Positions 44,009 to 52,856 of a stretch of DNA of 64,000 nucleotides are shown here, piece by piece. Positions within the stretch are counted from its first letter, which is position 1; each line of letters opens with the position of its first letter. Source of the DNA: an uncultured Rhodospirillales bacterium (GTDB lineage: Bacteria > Pseudomonadota > Alphaproteobacteria > CACIAM-22H2); the NCBI GenBank assembly GCA_937926175.1, contig CALANV010000015.1, positions 14,190-78,189 of the forward strand, in the 5' to 3' direction. The notes under the pieces were generated by a model, which was not told where the DNA came from, did not search any database, and saw nothing but the letters and a program-made list of their open reading frames with translations. A program made the translations under genes and the position numbers.

Positions 44009-45580
44009 TCAGCTCGCAGGCCGCACGAAATGGGCCAGCGTGTACTCGTCCGCGCGCGGCGTGTAGCTCAGGCCTTTGCGCGTCGCCCACACGTTGACCT
44101 GGTAATGCAGCGGAATGATGGCCTGGTCCGCCATCGCCACTTCCGATGCCTCCTGCAGAAGCTTCTCGCGCTTCTCGTCGTCGACCGTGTTCAGCGCCTC
44201 TTGCAGCAACGAGTCGACTTTCGGGTTGGAGTAGCGCCCACGGTTCGACGCGCCGCGGCCCGGCCCGACCGTCGCGATCAGCGAGCGGAGCGGCGACGAC
44301 ACCTCGCCCGTACCCGACCCCCAGCCGACCAGCATCAGGCTGAAGGCATAGGTGGGCGCGCTGCTCTGCGAGGCGAACGTCGCCCACGGCAGACTCACCA
44401 CCTTGGTATCGATACCGACGCGGCTCAGCATCGGTCCGATCGCCTGGATGATCTTCTCGTCGTTCGGATAGCGGTCGTTCGGCCCGTGCAGCGTGAGACC
44501 GAAGCCGTTGGGATATCCCGCCTCGGTCAGCAGCTTCTTGGCGCCCTCCGGATCGAAGGGCTCCGCCTTCAGCTTCGGACTCGCCCCGAAGAAGCCCTCG
44601 GGCAGAAGGCCACCCGCCGGGATCGCCTCGCCGTCCATGATGCGCTCGACGATCGCCTGCCGGTTGATCGCCTTCGAGATAGCGAGACGGACGCGCCTGT
44701 CCTTGAGCGGATTGTTCGGCAGCACCGCACCCGCCTTGTCGGTGACGAACGGCGACTGGTCACGGAAGCTGTCGACGTGCAGATAGATGAGGCGGTTGCT
44801 GACGATGCGCGACAGGTTGATGTCGGCATTGGTCTTGAGCTTGGCGATGTCGACCGTCGGCACCTGATCGATGATCTGGACGTCACCCGCGAGCAGCGCG
44901 TTCACCCGCGCCGCGCCGTTGGTGATCAGCTTGAGCGTGACCTTCTGCCAGTGCGGCTTGTCGCCCCAGTAGTCATTGTTGCGCGTGAGAACGATGCGGT
45001 CGCCGGGCACGTATTCGACGAACCTGAACGGGCCGGTGCCGATCGCCGCCTTGCCGCCGTTGAAGTCGCCCGTCGGCGACTGTTCGTGCTTGCGCGAGAC
45101 GATGTTGATCGTCGACAGGTCGACGGGAAGAAGCGGATACGGCTCCTTGGTCTTGAAGCGGATCGTGTGCGGATCGACGACGATCGTCTCGGTGATCGCA
45201 CGCGTGTAGATGCTGAACGATGACGGGCTGTTCGGCACCCACGGCACGCGCTTGAGCGTGGCAACGACGTCCTCGGCGGTGAACTCGCTGCCGTCATGGA
45301 ACTTGACGCCTTGCCGCAGCTTGAACTCCCAGGTGGTGGCGTCGATCGCCTTCCATTCGGTGGCAAGGCCGGGGACGAGGCGCTGCTTTTCGTCCTGGTG
45401 GATCAGGCGATCGAAGATGTGGGCCGCGACGCTGCTGTTCGGCGACAGATTGTGGAAGTGCGGATCTATGGACGTGACGTTCGCGCCGAGCCCGACCGTC
45501 AGATCCTGGGCTGCGGCGCTCAGGCACACCGCTCCTGCGAAGAAAATGCCGAGCGCGGCTTTGAGCCATCCTTTCGCCAT
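44009..45580 (-). CDS. Peptide/nickel-type ABC substrate-binding protein (DppA-like)
   Basis: A 523-residue secreted class C binding protein (SBP_bac_5). The signal peptide runs to ...AVCLSAAAQ, followed by LTVGLGANVTSIDPHFHNLSPNSSVAAHIFDRL. KFHDGSEFTAEDVVATLKR and the ATWEFKLRQGVKF motif are typical. ATG 45580 has GGGGAG about 10 nt upstream. It recognises peptides, opines or related amines; the downstream N-formylglutamate hydrolase and the nearby deacylases fit an acylated amino acid, but this is a guess. Confidence 0.92.
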   Translation of the reverse strand: MAKGWLKAALGIFFAGAVCLSAAAQDLTVGLGANVTSIDPHFHNLSPNSSVAAHIFDRLIHQDEKQRLVPGLATEWKAIDATTWEFKLRQGVKFHDGSEFTAEDVVATLKRVPWVPNSPSSFSIYTRAITETIVVDPHTIRFKTKEPYPLLPVDLSTINIVSRKHEQSPTGDFNGGKAAIGTGPFRFVEYVPGDRIVLTRNNDYWGDKPHWQKVTLKLITNGAARVNALLAGDVQIIDQVPTVDIAKLKTNADINLSRIVSNRLIYLHVDSFRDQSPFVTDKAGAVLPNNPLKDRRVRLAISKAINRQAIVERIMDGEAIPAGGLLPEGFFGASPKLKAEPFDPEGAKKLLTEAGYPNGFGLTLHGPNDRYPNDEKIIQAIGPMLSRVGIDTKVVSLPWATFASQSSAPTYAFSLMLVGWGSGTGEVSSPLRSLIATVGPGRGASNRGRYSNPKVDSLLQEALNTVDDEKREKLLQEASEVAMADQAIIPLHYQVNVWATRKGLSYTPRADEYTLAHFVRPAS

Positions 45581-45782
45581 TCTTGAATCTCCCCGTTCGT
45601 CTTGGGCCGGTACACGCACCATGCATCCGGCCGTTCCGCTCGATCAGCCGAACGTTGTCGGCATCGCCCGGTCGCTAACATCGCAGGAATTCACCTGAGG
45701 CGCAAGCCGACCGCCCGGTTTTGCCAGCCGTTTCAGATGGCTGACCCGACCCGAACATCGTGCGGCGCAGCGCCCGACCGCG

Positions 45783-46313
45783 TCAGCGCGACGGGTTGCG
45801 CCGATGGGCCAGGTCCTCGTCGCGCGCCTCGCACCAGCCGTTTGCCCAGGCGAGGTGATCGATCGAATCCGGTTGGTACGGGTTGTCGGCCAGCCGCCAG
45901 CCCGCCCGGTAGGCGGCCCGACCGTCCTGGTATCTTTCGATCCGGGGATCGTCCAGCGTGCGGTTGCGCGCGAACTGGTGGATATAGGCGCGGAATTCCG
46001 GGAACTGCGCGAGAATCGTGTCGTCGATGCCCATCGGATGGGCAGCCAGGATCTGACGGCCGCGCTCGGTCAACACAAAACGGTCATGGCCGCGCCGGAC
46101 CAGCACGCGCGCCGCCAGGAAGTGGCGTATCACGCGTTCGAGCTCGTCGACGACGTCCTGAAGATTTTCGGGCAGTCGTTCCCGCGCGCGGGCGAGATCC
46201 TCTTTGAGCTGTTCGAGACACGTGGCCACGCTGGTTTCGCCGTGCGCGGCGGTCCTGAGCACGCACAGCATCAGCGCCGGCCGGTTGAGGAGCGTGTGTT
46301 CGCCGAGTTCCAT
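45783..46313 (-). CDS. Winged-helix (Mrr_N-like) and Rmf-like fusion protein
   Basis: A 176-residue protein with two recognisable parts. Residues ~1-112 resemble the N-terminal winged helix of Mrr-type proteins (VVDELERVIRHFLAARVLVRRGHDRFVLTERGRQILAAHP...LAQFPEFRAY). Residues ~128-166 (YQDGRAAYRAGWRLADNPY...AWANGWCEARDE) match the ribosome modulation factor/CrpP pattern: G-x-A...G...NPY...W..GW..A. No nuclease motif is present. It may be a regulatory or ribosome-linked protein. It stands alone, upstream of the dpp-like operon on the same strand. Confidence 0.6.
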   Translation of the reverse strand: MELGEHTLLNRPALMLCVLRTAAHGETSVATCLEQLKEDLARARERLPENLQDVVDELERVIRHFLAARVLVRRGHDRFVLTERGRQILAAHPMGIDDTILAQFPEFRAYIHQFARNRTLDDPRIERYQDGRAAYRAGWRLADNPYQPDSIDHLAWANGWCEARDEDLAHRRNPSR

Positions 46314-46427
46314 TCGTCTTGCGCCTGTTCCGCCGGCGATCGGCCGCGATGACCTGAATCCCGGCGTTACCGGGAAATCAACGCACAGCTCGGCAATTGG
46401 CTCCAGGGATGCGGGGCGCCTTGCGGT

Positions 46428-47954
46428 TTACGCCCACGGGGGCTCTTGCCATGTCGTCTGCGGATCGAGCGGGAACACCGGACGCGGCAGATGGCGGAAC
46501 GGTATGCGGTCGAGCACCGGCGAGGTCAGGCCCGGCGTGTCGACCTCGTACACCTGCTCCGGCCGGAAAAATTCGTCGAAGCCGGCCCGGAAATGGCCGC
46601 GCGACTTCACGACCACGGTGCGCGCGCGGCTCACGTCGATCCCCAGCATCTCGAAGAACACGGGATCGGCGCATTGCTTGCGGCGGCTTCCGACCACGAC
46701 CGTGATGCCACCGAGGTCGAGCGCCGCCGTGGCGCCGAGATCGAACGCCTTGCCGGCCCACAGCCCGCGCCGGCCGACACAGCGTCCGTCATGCAGCGCG
46801 CGCACTTCGGCCGTCGCCTCGAACCGCCGACTGAACTCGCTTTCGCCGGCGCGGTTGAAGACCGCGCGAAACCGCGCGCCGCGCCCCAGTCGATGCGCCT
46901 CGACGGCGAGATCGGGATCGACGAACACGCCCATGATCGCGCCTTGTGCGCCGGCCTCGTGCAACGCCTGCAGCAGCCAGGTCGTATTGCCGCGACCGCC
47001 GCCGCCGGGATTGTCGCCGGAATCGGCGAAGATCACCGCCGGCTTCGCCGGATCGCGCCCGACCTCGAGCGAAAGCCGCACCGCCTCGTCCAGCGGCATC
47101 AGCCGCCGCACGAAACGATGACGATCGGCCCAGGCCCGACGCGCGAGCACGAGCGCCAGACGCCGCGCCGGCACGACGTCGTTGCGCGCGGTCACGATGA
47201 TGGACAGCCCGTTCTTCGGCGTATCGGAGGACACGAATCCGCCGACGACCGAGACGTTCATGATCTCGGCGCTCATCCGGCGCTGCCCCTCATTGATCAA
47301 GTCGGCGTAGGGACCGACGGCCGTGAGCAGGGTCACGCTCGGCGGCGTCAGCGGCAACCGGATGAATACGCTGCATGCCTTGACGCCGCCGAGCAGTTCG
47401 CGGATCAGCCGCGCCGCCTCGGCACCGCGTGCGGCCTGATCGACATGCGGATTGGTGCGGTACGACACCAGCACGTCGACGCTGTCGACCATGGTCTCGG
47501 AAACGTTGGCATGCAGGTCGATGGTGGCCACGATCGGCACATCCGGACCGACCGTATCGCGCACCATCTTGTAGAAGAGACCGTCCGGGTCGGGCGTCCC
47601 GGTCGAAACCATCCCGCCATGATTGCTGATGTAGACGGCATCGACCGGACCGGCGAGGCTGAGCCGCCGGCTCATCTCCGCGAGCACGCGCAACAGGGAC
47701 TCGTGATCGACGGGGCCGCCCGGCTCGGCGCCCGCGACCAGGATCGGCACCGGCGTCCAGCTTCCGGACCGGTCCATTTCGGCGATGAAGCCGGTCATCT
47801 CGGCAGGCATCGCCGGGGCCGACCGGCGCGCCTCGGCGAGGATCGCCTCGCCTTCGAGGTAGCACAACTCGCGGAAGTCGCGCTCGGTCGAAACCGGGGC
47901 GAAGCCATTGCTTTCAAGATGCAGGCCCAGAAGCGCGATCCGAGGGGCACCCAT
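46428..47954 (-). CDS. M81 family metallopeptidase (MlrC-like)
   Basis: A 508-residue protein of the MlrC family, named after microcystin degradation but broadly distributed. Typical segments are RIALLGLHLESNGFAP, VDAVYISNHGGMVSTG, IVATIDLHANVSETMVDSVDVLVSYRTNPHVD (with Asp/His metal ligands) and VIFADSGDNPGGGGRGNTT. ATG 47954 follows GGAAGG; a ten-codon longer start was rejected. It probably hydrolyses cyclic or modified peptides or amides. It is divergent from the argE-like gene across a 117-bp spacer with a perfect palindrome. Confidence 0.88.
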   Translation of the reverse strand: MGAPRIALLGLHLESNGFAPVSTERDFRELCYLEGEAILAEARRSAPAMPAEMTGFIAEMDRSGSWTPVPILVAGAEPGGPVDHESLLRVLAEMSRRLSLAGPVDAVYISNHGGMVSTGTPDPDGLFYKMVRDTVGPDVPIVATIDLHANVSETMVDSVDVLVSYRTNPHVDQAARGAEAARLIRELLGGVKACSVFIRLPLTPPSVTLLTAVGPYADLINEGQRRMSAEIMNVSVVGGFVSSDTPKNGLSIIVTARNDVVPARRLALVLARRAWADRHRFVRRLMPLDEAVRLSLEVGRDPAKPAVIFADSGDNPGGGGRGNTTWLLQALHEAGAQGAIMGVFVDPDLAVEAHRLGRGARFRAVFNRAGESEFSRRFEATAEVRALHDGRCVGRRGLWAGKAFDLGATAALDLGGITVVVGSRRKQCADPVFFEMLGIDVSRARTVVVKSRGHFRAGFDEFFRPEQVYEVDTPGLTSPVLDRIPFRHLPRPVFPLDPQTTWQEPPWA

Positions 47955-48016
47955 TGAATCCGGTCCCTTCCGCGCGCATGGCACCCGTGCGTCCCGCCCG
48001 ACTGGCGCGCGCGATC

Positions 48017-48042
48017 ATTCTCGGCCTAATATGGCCGAGAAT
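48017..48042. promoter_or_regulatory. Perfect inverted repeat between divergent M81 and argE genes
   Basis: Arms ATTCTCGGCC (48017-48026) and GGCCGAGAAT (48033-48042) surround TAATAT. The dyad is perfect over 10 bp per arm and sits in the middle of the divergent promoter region, with no T tract on either side, so an operator is more likely than a terminator. The regulator is not evident in the neighbourhood. Confidence 0.6.
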
Positions 48043-48071
48043 TTCGCGATATTCCACGCATCACGGTTGCA

Positions 48072-49241
48072 ATGCAGACACCTTCTCCCGGTTCGATCGA
48101 CATGCTCCGCCGCCTGGTCGCCTTCGATACGACCAGTCGCGACTCGAATCTCGCGCTGATCGAATTCGTGCGCGACTACCTGAAGACGCACGGCGTGGAG
48201 TCGCAGCTCGTCTTCGACGAGACCGGAAAGAAGGCAAACCTGTTCGCGACGCTGGGTCCGTCGGACAAGCCGGGATTGATGCTGTCCGGCCATACCGATG
48301 TCGTCCCGGTCGACGGCCAGGAATGGTCGAGCGATCCGTTCAAGGTCGTACAGCGCGACGGCCGTCTCTATGGCCGCGGCACATGCGACATGAAAGGATT
48401 TCTCGCGGTGGCACTCGCCCTGACGCCGGAGTTCCTGTCGGCACGGCTCGCCACGCCGATTCACCTCGCCTTTTCCTATGACGAAGAGGTTGGCTGCCTC
48501 GGCGTCCGTCGCCTGATCGCCGAGTTCGCCCGGATGAACGTGCGGCCGTTCGCCTGCGTCGTCGGCGAACCGACCGGGATGAAGGTGATCCGCGCCCACA
48601 AGGGCAAGCTCAGCGTCCGCGGACATGTCCGCGGCTTCGAATGCCATTCCTCCCTCGCGCCCCGGGGCGTCAACGCCATCCATTACGCCGCCGAGGTGAT
48701 CGCCTATCTCAACCGGATGGCGCGGCGCATTGCCGAGCACGGCCCGTTCGACCACGGCTTCGACATTCCGTATACGACCGTCCATACGGGCGTCATCCAG
48801 GGTGGCACGGCGCTCAACATCGTGCCCAAGGACTGCTGGTTCGATTTCGAGTTCCGCCACCTGCCCGCCGACGATCCGCGCGCTCTCCTCGGCGAGGTGC
48901 AGCGCTTCGCGGCCGACGAGCTCGAGCCGCAGATGCGTGCGGTTCACCCGGACACCGGCTTCCGCTGGGAGGAGCTGTCGAGCTTTCCCGGCCTCGACAC
49001 GAGCGAGGATGCCGAGATCACCGAGCTGGCGAAGGCCGCATCCGGCGGCAACGCGACCGGCAAGGTGGCGTTCGGAACCGAGGCCGGCCTCTACGACGCG
49101 GCGGGAATCCCGACCATCATCTGCGGGCCCGGCAACATCGACCAGGCCCACAAGCCCGATGAATTCGTCGAGCTCGATCAGCTCGCCCAGTGCGAGACGT
49201 TCCTCCGCCGGCTGGTTGCACGCGTCGCCCACGCCCGATGA
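48072..49241 (+). CDS. argE: Acetylornithine deacetylase-like M20 hydrolase
   Basis: A 389-residue M20 metallohydrolase of the ArgE type. Metal and catalytic motifs: LSGHTDVVPVDGQEW, LYGRGTCDMKGFLA, AFSYDEEVGCLGVRRL, CVVGEPTGMKV, and FGTEAGLYDAAGIPTIICGPG. It deacylates N2-acetylornithine or related N-acyl amino acids to free amino acid. In this setting, beside an M81 peptidase, an AstE-like hydrolase and a peptide importer, catabolism of acyl amino acids is as likely as arginine biosynthesis. Confidence 0.9.
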   Translation: MQTPSPGSIDMLRRLVAFDTTSRDSNLALIEFVRDYLKTHGVESQLVFDETGKKANLFATLGPSDKPGLMLSGHTDVVPVDGQEWSSDPFKVVQRDGRLYGRGTCDMKGFLAVALALTPEFLSARLATPIHLAFSYDEEVGCLGVRRLIAEFARMNVRPFACVVGEPTGMKVIRAHKGKLSVRGHVRGFECHSSLAPRGVNAIHYAAEVIAYLNRMARRIAEHGPFDHGFDIPYTTVHTGVIQGGTALNIVPKDCWFDFEFRHLPADDPRALLGEVQRFAADELEPQMRAVHPDTGFRWEELSSFPGLDTSEDAEITELAKAASGGNATGKVAFGTEAGLYDAAGIPTIICGPGNIDQAHKPDEFVELDQLAQCETFLRRLVARVAHAR

Positions 49242-49861
49242 CGTCCGCCGTCGCGCCGCGGCCGACCACCGTCGTCTTCGACCTGGGTGGCGTGCTGATC
49301 GACTGGAACCCGCGTCATCTCTATCGCACGCGCTTCGCCGACGAGGCGACGATGGAGGCATTTCTTTCGACCGTCTGCACCCAGGACTGGAACGAGCGCC
49401 AGGACGCCGGCCGCTCGATCGCCGAGGCGGAGGCCGAGCTGATCGCGCGCTTCCCGGAACATGCCGATCTCATTCGCGCCTATTACGGCGAGTTCGACCG
49501 CATGCTCGCCGGTCCCATCGCCGGCACCGTCGCCATCCTCGAGGAGCTTCATGGTCGCGGCACGCCGCTCTTCGCGCTGACCAACTGGTCGGCAGAGACG
49601 TTCCACCATGCCCGTCGCCGCTTCGATTTCCTTGCCCGTTTCCGTGCGATCGTCGTTTCGGGGGAGATCGGCATGATAAAGCCGGATCCGCGCATCTTCC
49701 GCCACCTGACCGACACCTACGGGCTTTGCCCGGAACGGTGCCTGTTCATCGACGACAATGCCCGAAACGTCGATGGTGCACGCGCGGCCGGCCTCCAGGC
49801 GGTTCGGTTCCACGATCCCCTGCAGCTTCGCGCCGATCTTCGGGCCTATGGCCTTTTGTGA
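49238..49861 (+). CDS. HAD-superfamily hydrolase
   Basis: A 207-residue HAD phosphatase/dehalogenase-type protein. Motif I is VVFDLGGVLIDWNP (DxGG variant: the second acidic residue is replaced by G), motif II ALTNWSAETF, motif III lysine in IGMIKPDPRIF, and motif IV CLFIDDNARNVDGA. The motif I change resembles the YihX/HAD-IA subgroup, which still hydrolyses sugar phosphates. ATG 49238 overlaps the argE stop as ATGA. Confidence 0.88.
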   Translation: MTSAVAPRPTTVVFDLGGVLIDWNPRHLYRTRFADEATMEAFLSTVCTQDWNERQDAGRSIAEAEAELIARFPEHADLIRAYYGEFDRMLAGPIAGTVAILEELHGRGTPLFALTNWSAETFHHARRRFDFLARFRAIVVSGEIGMIKPDPRIFRHLTDTYGLCPERCLFIDDNARNVDGARAAGLQAVRFHDPLQLRADLRAYGLL

Positions 49862-49913
49862 CGTTGCGTTAGATAAGGACCCCCATCCCTTGACCGTGCC
49901 TGGAGCTGCGAGC

Positions 49914-50867
49914 GTGCCGTCCGACGACTATCCGATCGAGCTGACTCCGCCCGATATCTCGGCCTACCGCAAGGGCAACACCGGCATCGACTACGTGACC
50001 CGCTTCGACAGCGGCGTCCCCGGCCCGCACGTGCTGGTGACGGCGCTGGTCCACGGCAACGAATTGTGCGGCGCCATCGCGCTCGATTTCCTGCTGCGCA
50101 GCGGCGTTCGGCCGCAGCGCGGCGTTCTCACGCTCGCCTTCTGCAACGTCGCCGCCTACGAGTCCTTCGACCGCCAGAATCCGACGGCGTCGCGTTTCAT
50201 CGACGAGGATTTCAACCGCCTGTGGTCGCCCGAGGTGCTCGACAGTCCGCGGCGCAGCGTCGAACTCGTGCGCGCCCGCGAACTGCGTCCCGTGGTCGAC
50301 GCCGCCGATTTACTCCTCGACATTCATTCGATGCAGCATGCGACGGCACCGCTGCTGCTCTGCGGCCCGCTCGACAAGGGACGCGCCTTCGCGCGCGCGG
50401 TGGGATATCCGGCCCTCGTCGTCAGCGACGCCGGCCACGCCGCCGGCCGGCGCATGCGGGATTACGGCAGCTTCAGCGATCCGCGCAGCCCCAAGAACGC
50501 GTTGCTGGTCGAATGCGGTCAGCACTGGGCGGCCGCGAGTGCGGCCGTCGCCAAGGAGACGCTCCTGCGCTTCCTTCACCATCTCGGCATTCTCGCGCCG
50601 GACTTCGTCGCGGCGAATCTGCCGGCGCAGCCGCCGGGCCCGCAGCGCGTGATCGAAGTGACCGACGCCGTCACCATCCGGACGGACGAATTCGTCTTCG
50701 CCGCGGACTACCGGGGGCTCGAGGTGATTCCGAAGCGCGGCACCATCATCGCGCACGACGGCGACGAACCGGTGCGTACGCCCTACGACGACTGCGTGCT
50801 CATCATGCCCTCGCGCCGTCTCAGCAAGGGCCAGACCGCCGTGCGCCTCGGTCGCTTCGTCGACTGA
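49914..50867 (+). CDS. Succinylglutamate desuccinylase/aspartoacylase family protein
   Basis: A 317-residue zinc carboxypeptidase-like enzyme (AstE/ASPA family). Metal-binding motif ALVHGNELCGAIAL holds His and Glu ligands, with the third His in LLLDIHSMQHAT; NRLW and ...ALLVECGQH supply further active-site residues. These enzymes cleave N-acyl amino acids. GTG 49914 is chosen because GGAG lies 8 nt upstream. It follows the HAD gene on the same strand and precedes an AbrB-like membrane protein. Confidence 0.85.
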   Translation: MPSDDYPIELTPPDISAYRKGNTGIDYVTRFDSGVPGPHVLVTALVHGNELCGAIALDFLLRSGVRPQRGVLTLAFCNVAAYESFDRQNPTASRFIDEDFNRLWSPEVLDSPRRSVELVRARELRPVVDAADLLLDIHSMQHATAPLLLCGPLDKGRAFARAVGYPALVVSDAGHAAGRRMRDYGSFSDPRSPKNALLVECGQHWAAASAAVAKETLLRFLHHLGILAPDFVAANLPAQPPGPQRVIEVTDAVTIRTDEFVFAADYRGLEVIPKRGTIIAHDGDEPVRTPYDDCVLIMPSRRLSKGQTAVRLGRFVD

Positions 50868-50882
50868 CGCGCCGGACTGCCG

Positions 50883-51971
50883 ATGGCACGGGACGACGCG
50901 CAAGTCGCACCGGCGGCACCGCCGAAGACCGATCGGCGCCGTCGGATCGCATCGCTCGCCCTGACCCTCGTACTGGGGGCCGCGGGTGGTGCCGTCTTCA
51001 ATTATCTCACACTGCCGCTCGCCTGGATGCTCGGCTCGATGACCGCGGTGACCGTGGGCACGCTCTGCGGACTGCGGCTGTTCATCCCGCGCGCGGCCCG
51101 CTCCACGATGATCACCGTCATCGGCATCATGCTCGGCAGCGCCTTCACGCCAGCCGTCGTCGCGCGCATGGGCGAATGGTGGGTGACGCTCCTGGCCCTG
51201 GCCGCGTGGTCGCTGCTCGCGGGCGGCATCGCCCTTCTCTATTTCCGCAAGGTCGCCGGCTACGACCCGATCACCGCGTTCTTCAGCGCGACACCCGGCG
51301 GCCTCAACGAGATGGTCATCGTCGGCGGCCAGATGGGCGGGGACGACCGCACCATCTCGCTTACGCATGCGGCGCGCATCATGCTCGTCGTGTTCACGAT
51401 CCCGCTCTGGTACCGGTTCGGCACCGACATGCCGGCCGGCGCGGCCAGGACCGGCGTCGGCCTGTTCGATCTGTCGTTCGTCGATGTCATGGTGCTCGCG
51501 CTCTGCGCGCCGGTCGGCACAATCGTCGGGCGCATGCTCCGGGTACCCGCGTCGTTCCTGGTCGGGCCGATGGTGTTGAGCGCGGCCGTACACCTTGCCG
51601 GCATCACCGCCTCGAAGCCGCCCGACGTCCTCGTCTCGGTGGCACAGGTCGTGATCGGTGCCGCCATCGGCTGCCGCTTCGCCGGCGTGCCGCTCGCCCG
51701 GATCGCGCGCACGGTTCTCCATGCCGTCGTTTCGGCGGTCATGATGCTCGCCACAACGGTCGCGTTCGCCGCGGTGCTGTCGCGCTGGATGGACTATCCG
51801 TTGCCGGCGGTCGTGCTCGCCTTCGCGCCCGGCGGGCTCGCCGAGATGAGCCTCGTCGCGCTCGCCCTCGCCGTCGATGCGGCATTCGTGGCGACGCATC
51901 ACATCGTCCGTATCACCATGGTCGTGACGTTCGCGCCGTTCCTGTTCCGCGCGCTCCGCCGCAAGAGCTGA
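50883..51971 (+). CDS. AbrB-family membrane protein
   Basis: A 362-residue integral membrane protein with about nine to ten helices and an internal duplication. The motifs are LPLAWMLGSMTAVTVGTL, FFSATPGGLNEMVIVGGQMG, and in the second half RVPASFLVGPMVLSAAVHL and VLAFAPGGLAEMSLVALAL. The family (formerly AbrB or ammonia monooxygenase-like) is unrelated to the Bacillus AbrB regulator; the role is probably transport, substrate unknown. It starts 15 bp after the AstE-like gene, so it may export or import the same metabolite. Confidence 0.88.
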   Translation: MARDDAQVAPAAPPKTDRRRRIASLALTLVLGAAGGAVFNYLTLPLAWMLGSMTAVTVGTLCGLRLFIPRAARSTMITVIGIMLGSAFTPAVVARMGEWWVTLLALAAWSLLAGGIALLYFRKVAGYDPITAFFSATPGGLNEMVIVGGQMGGDDRTISLTHAARIMLVVFTIPLWYRFGTDMPAGAARTGVGLFDLSFVDVMVLALCAPVGTIVGRMLRVPASFLVGPMVLSAAVHLAGITASKPPDVLVSVAQVVIGAAIGCRFAGVPLARIARTVLHAVVSAVMMLATTVAFAAVLSRWMDYPLPAVVLAFAPGGLAEMSLVALALAVDAAFVATHHIVRITMVVTFAPFLFRALRRKS

Positions 51972-52078
51972 TATCCGGCGGAAAATCCGGGGATGGCGGC
52001 GACGGCGGTGGAACGCATTTGCCGAAATGGATCGTGGCGCCTGCCCCCGGCGGTTCGGAACCCGTTGCCGATGAGTCG

Positions 52079-52687
52079 TCAGCGGCGCTGGCGATGTCTT
52101 CTTCCCTTCGTGCGATTGCCGCACGTGGCCATGTCGCACCACCGGCGCGAGTTGTTCTTGCTGCGATCGACGAACAACCATCCGCAGCCTTCGCCCGGAC
52201 ACTGCTTGATGCGGGCGAAATCTCCCGTCGCGAGCAGGTCGAGGGCGGACCAAACCACGGGTCCGAGCAGGGCGACTTCGACCGGGGCTGCCGAAAAATC
52301 GAACCCATAGCCGCCGCCGGGGATCGGTGCGAGCTCCGCCGGTCCGATCACCTTGTGCGCAAAATCCCTGAGCGTCCCGAGATCGGTCCGGGATGGGGCT
52401 TCGCCGCGGGCAATGGCGGCAGCGATGTCGTAGATGGCGGCGCGCAGCTGATGGACATGGCGGAGCAGCCGCTGTGCCGCCGCCGGCTCGTTCGCGATGA
52501 AGGTGTGGAATCGCGCCGCCGTCGCGGCATCGATGCCGCCTGCATGCAAGGCCCAATCGACGACGTGGCCGGCGCTCTGCAGATGCTCGACGGGCTCGTC
52601 CGTGTCCCGGCCGCTTGTCGTATTGGCGAAGTCGAGCGCCAGAACGCCGCCGACCAGGGACAGGCTGCCTGTGCGGGATGTCGTCAT
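52079..52687 (-). CDS. CGNR zinc-finger (ABATE domain) regulator
   Basis: A 202-residue protein. The N-terminal ABATE region contains GVLALDFANTTSGRD and RLLRHVHQLRAAIYDIAAAIARGE. The C-terminal CGNR zinc finger is CPGEGCGWLFVDRSKNNSRRWCDMATCGNRTKGRRHRQR. The family is predicted to be stress- or antibiotic-related transcription factors. ATG 52687 has GAAGG 7 nt upstream. A perfect inverted repeat 38 bp upstream and a divergent ABM-type gene suggest that it controls itself and the neighbour. Confidence 0.88.
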   Translation of the reverse strand: MTTSRTGSLSLVGGVLALDFANTTSGRDTDEPVEHLQSAGHVVDWALHAGGIDAATAARFHTFIANEPAAAQRLLRHVHQLRAAIYDIAAAIARGEAPSRTDLGTLRDFAHKVIGPAELAPIPGGGYGFDFSAAPVEVALLGPVVWSALDLLATGDFARIKQCPGEGCGWLFVDRSKNNSRRWCDMATCGNRTKGRRHRQRR

Positions 52688-52724
52688 GGAAACCTTCAAA
52701 ATTGCTCCTGGTGGTTAAGGATAA

Positions 52725-52752
52725 TAACCAGTAAAATGAGTTTTACTGGTTA
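52725..52752. promoter_or_regulatory. Perfect inverted repeat between CGNR and ABM genes
   Basis: Arms TAACCAGTAAAA (52725-52736) and TTTTACTGGTTA (52741-52752) flank TGAG: 12 bp perfect per arm, notably AT-rich against the local GC. A -10-like TATTAT for the CGNR gene (minus strand) overlaps the left arm. This is a likely operator for the CGNR protein or another local regulator. Confidence 0.7.
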
Positions 52753-52856
52753 CGGTACCACCGTCAAGGCGCTGCGGGCGGCCGTGCTCCCGATCGGGGA
52801 CCCGGCTCGGTGACGCGGAACCTGACGACGGCACGGAATGACACGAGGAGGAAGTC

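Noticed and set aside
50310..52556. Long minus-strand frame across the AstE-like and AbrB-like genes
   Set aside because: Low-complexity Arg/His/Asp-rich shadow of two real genes.
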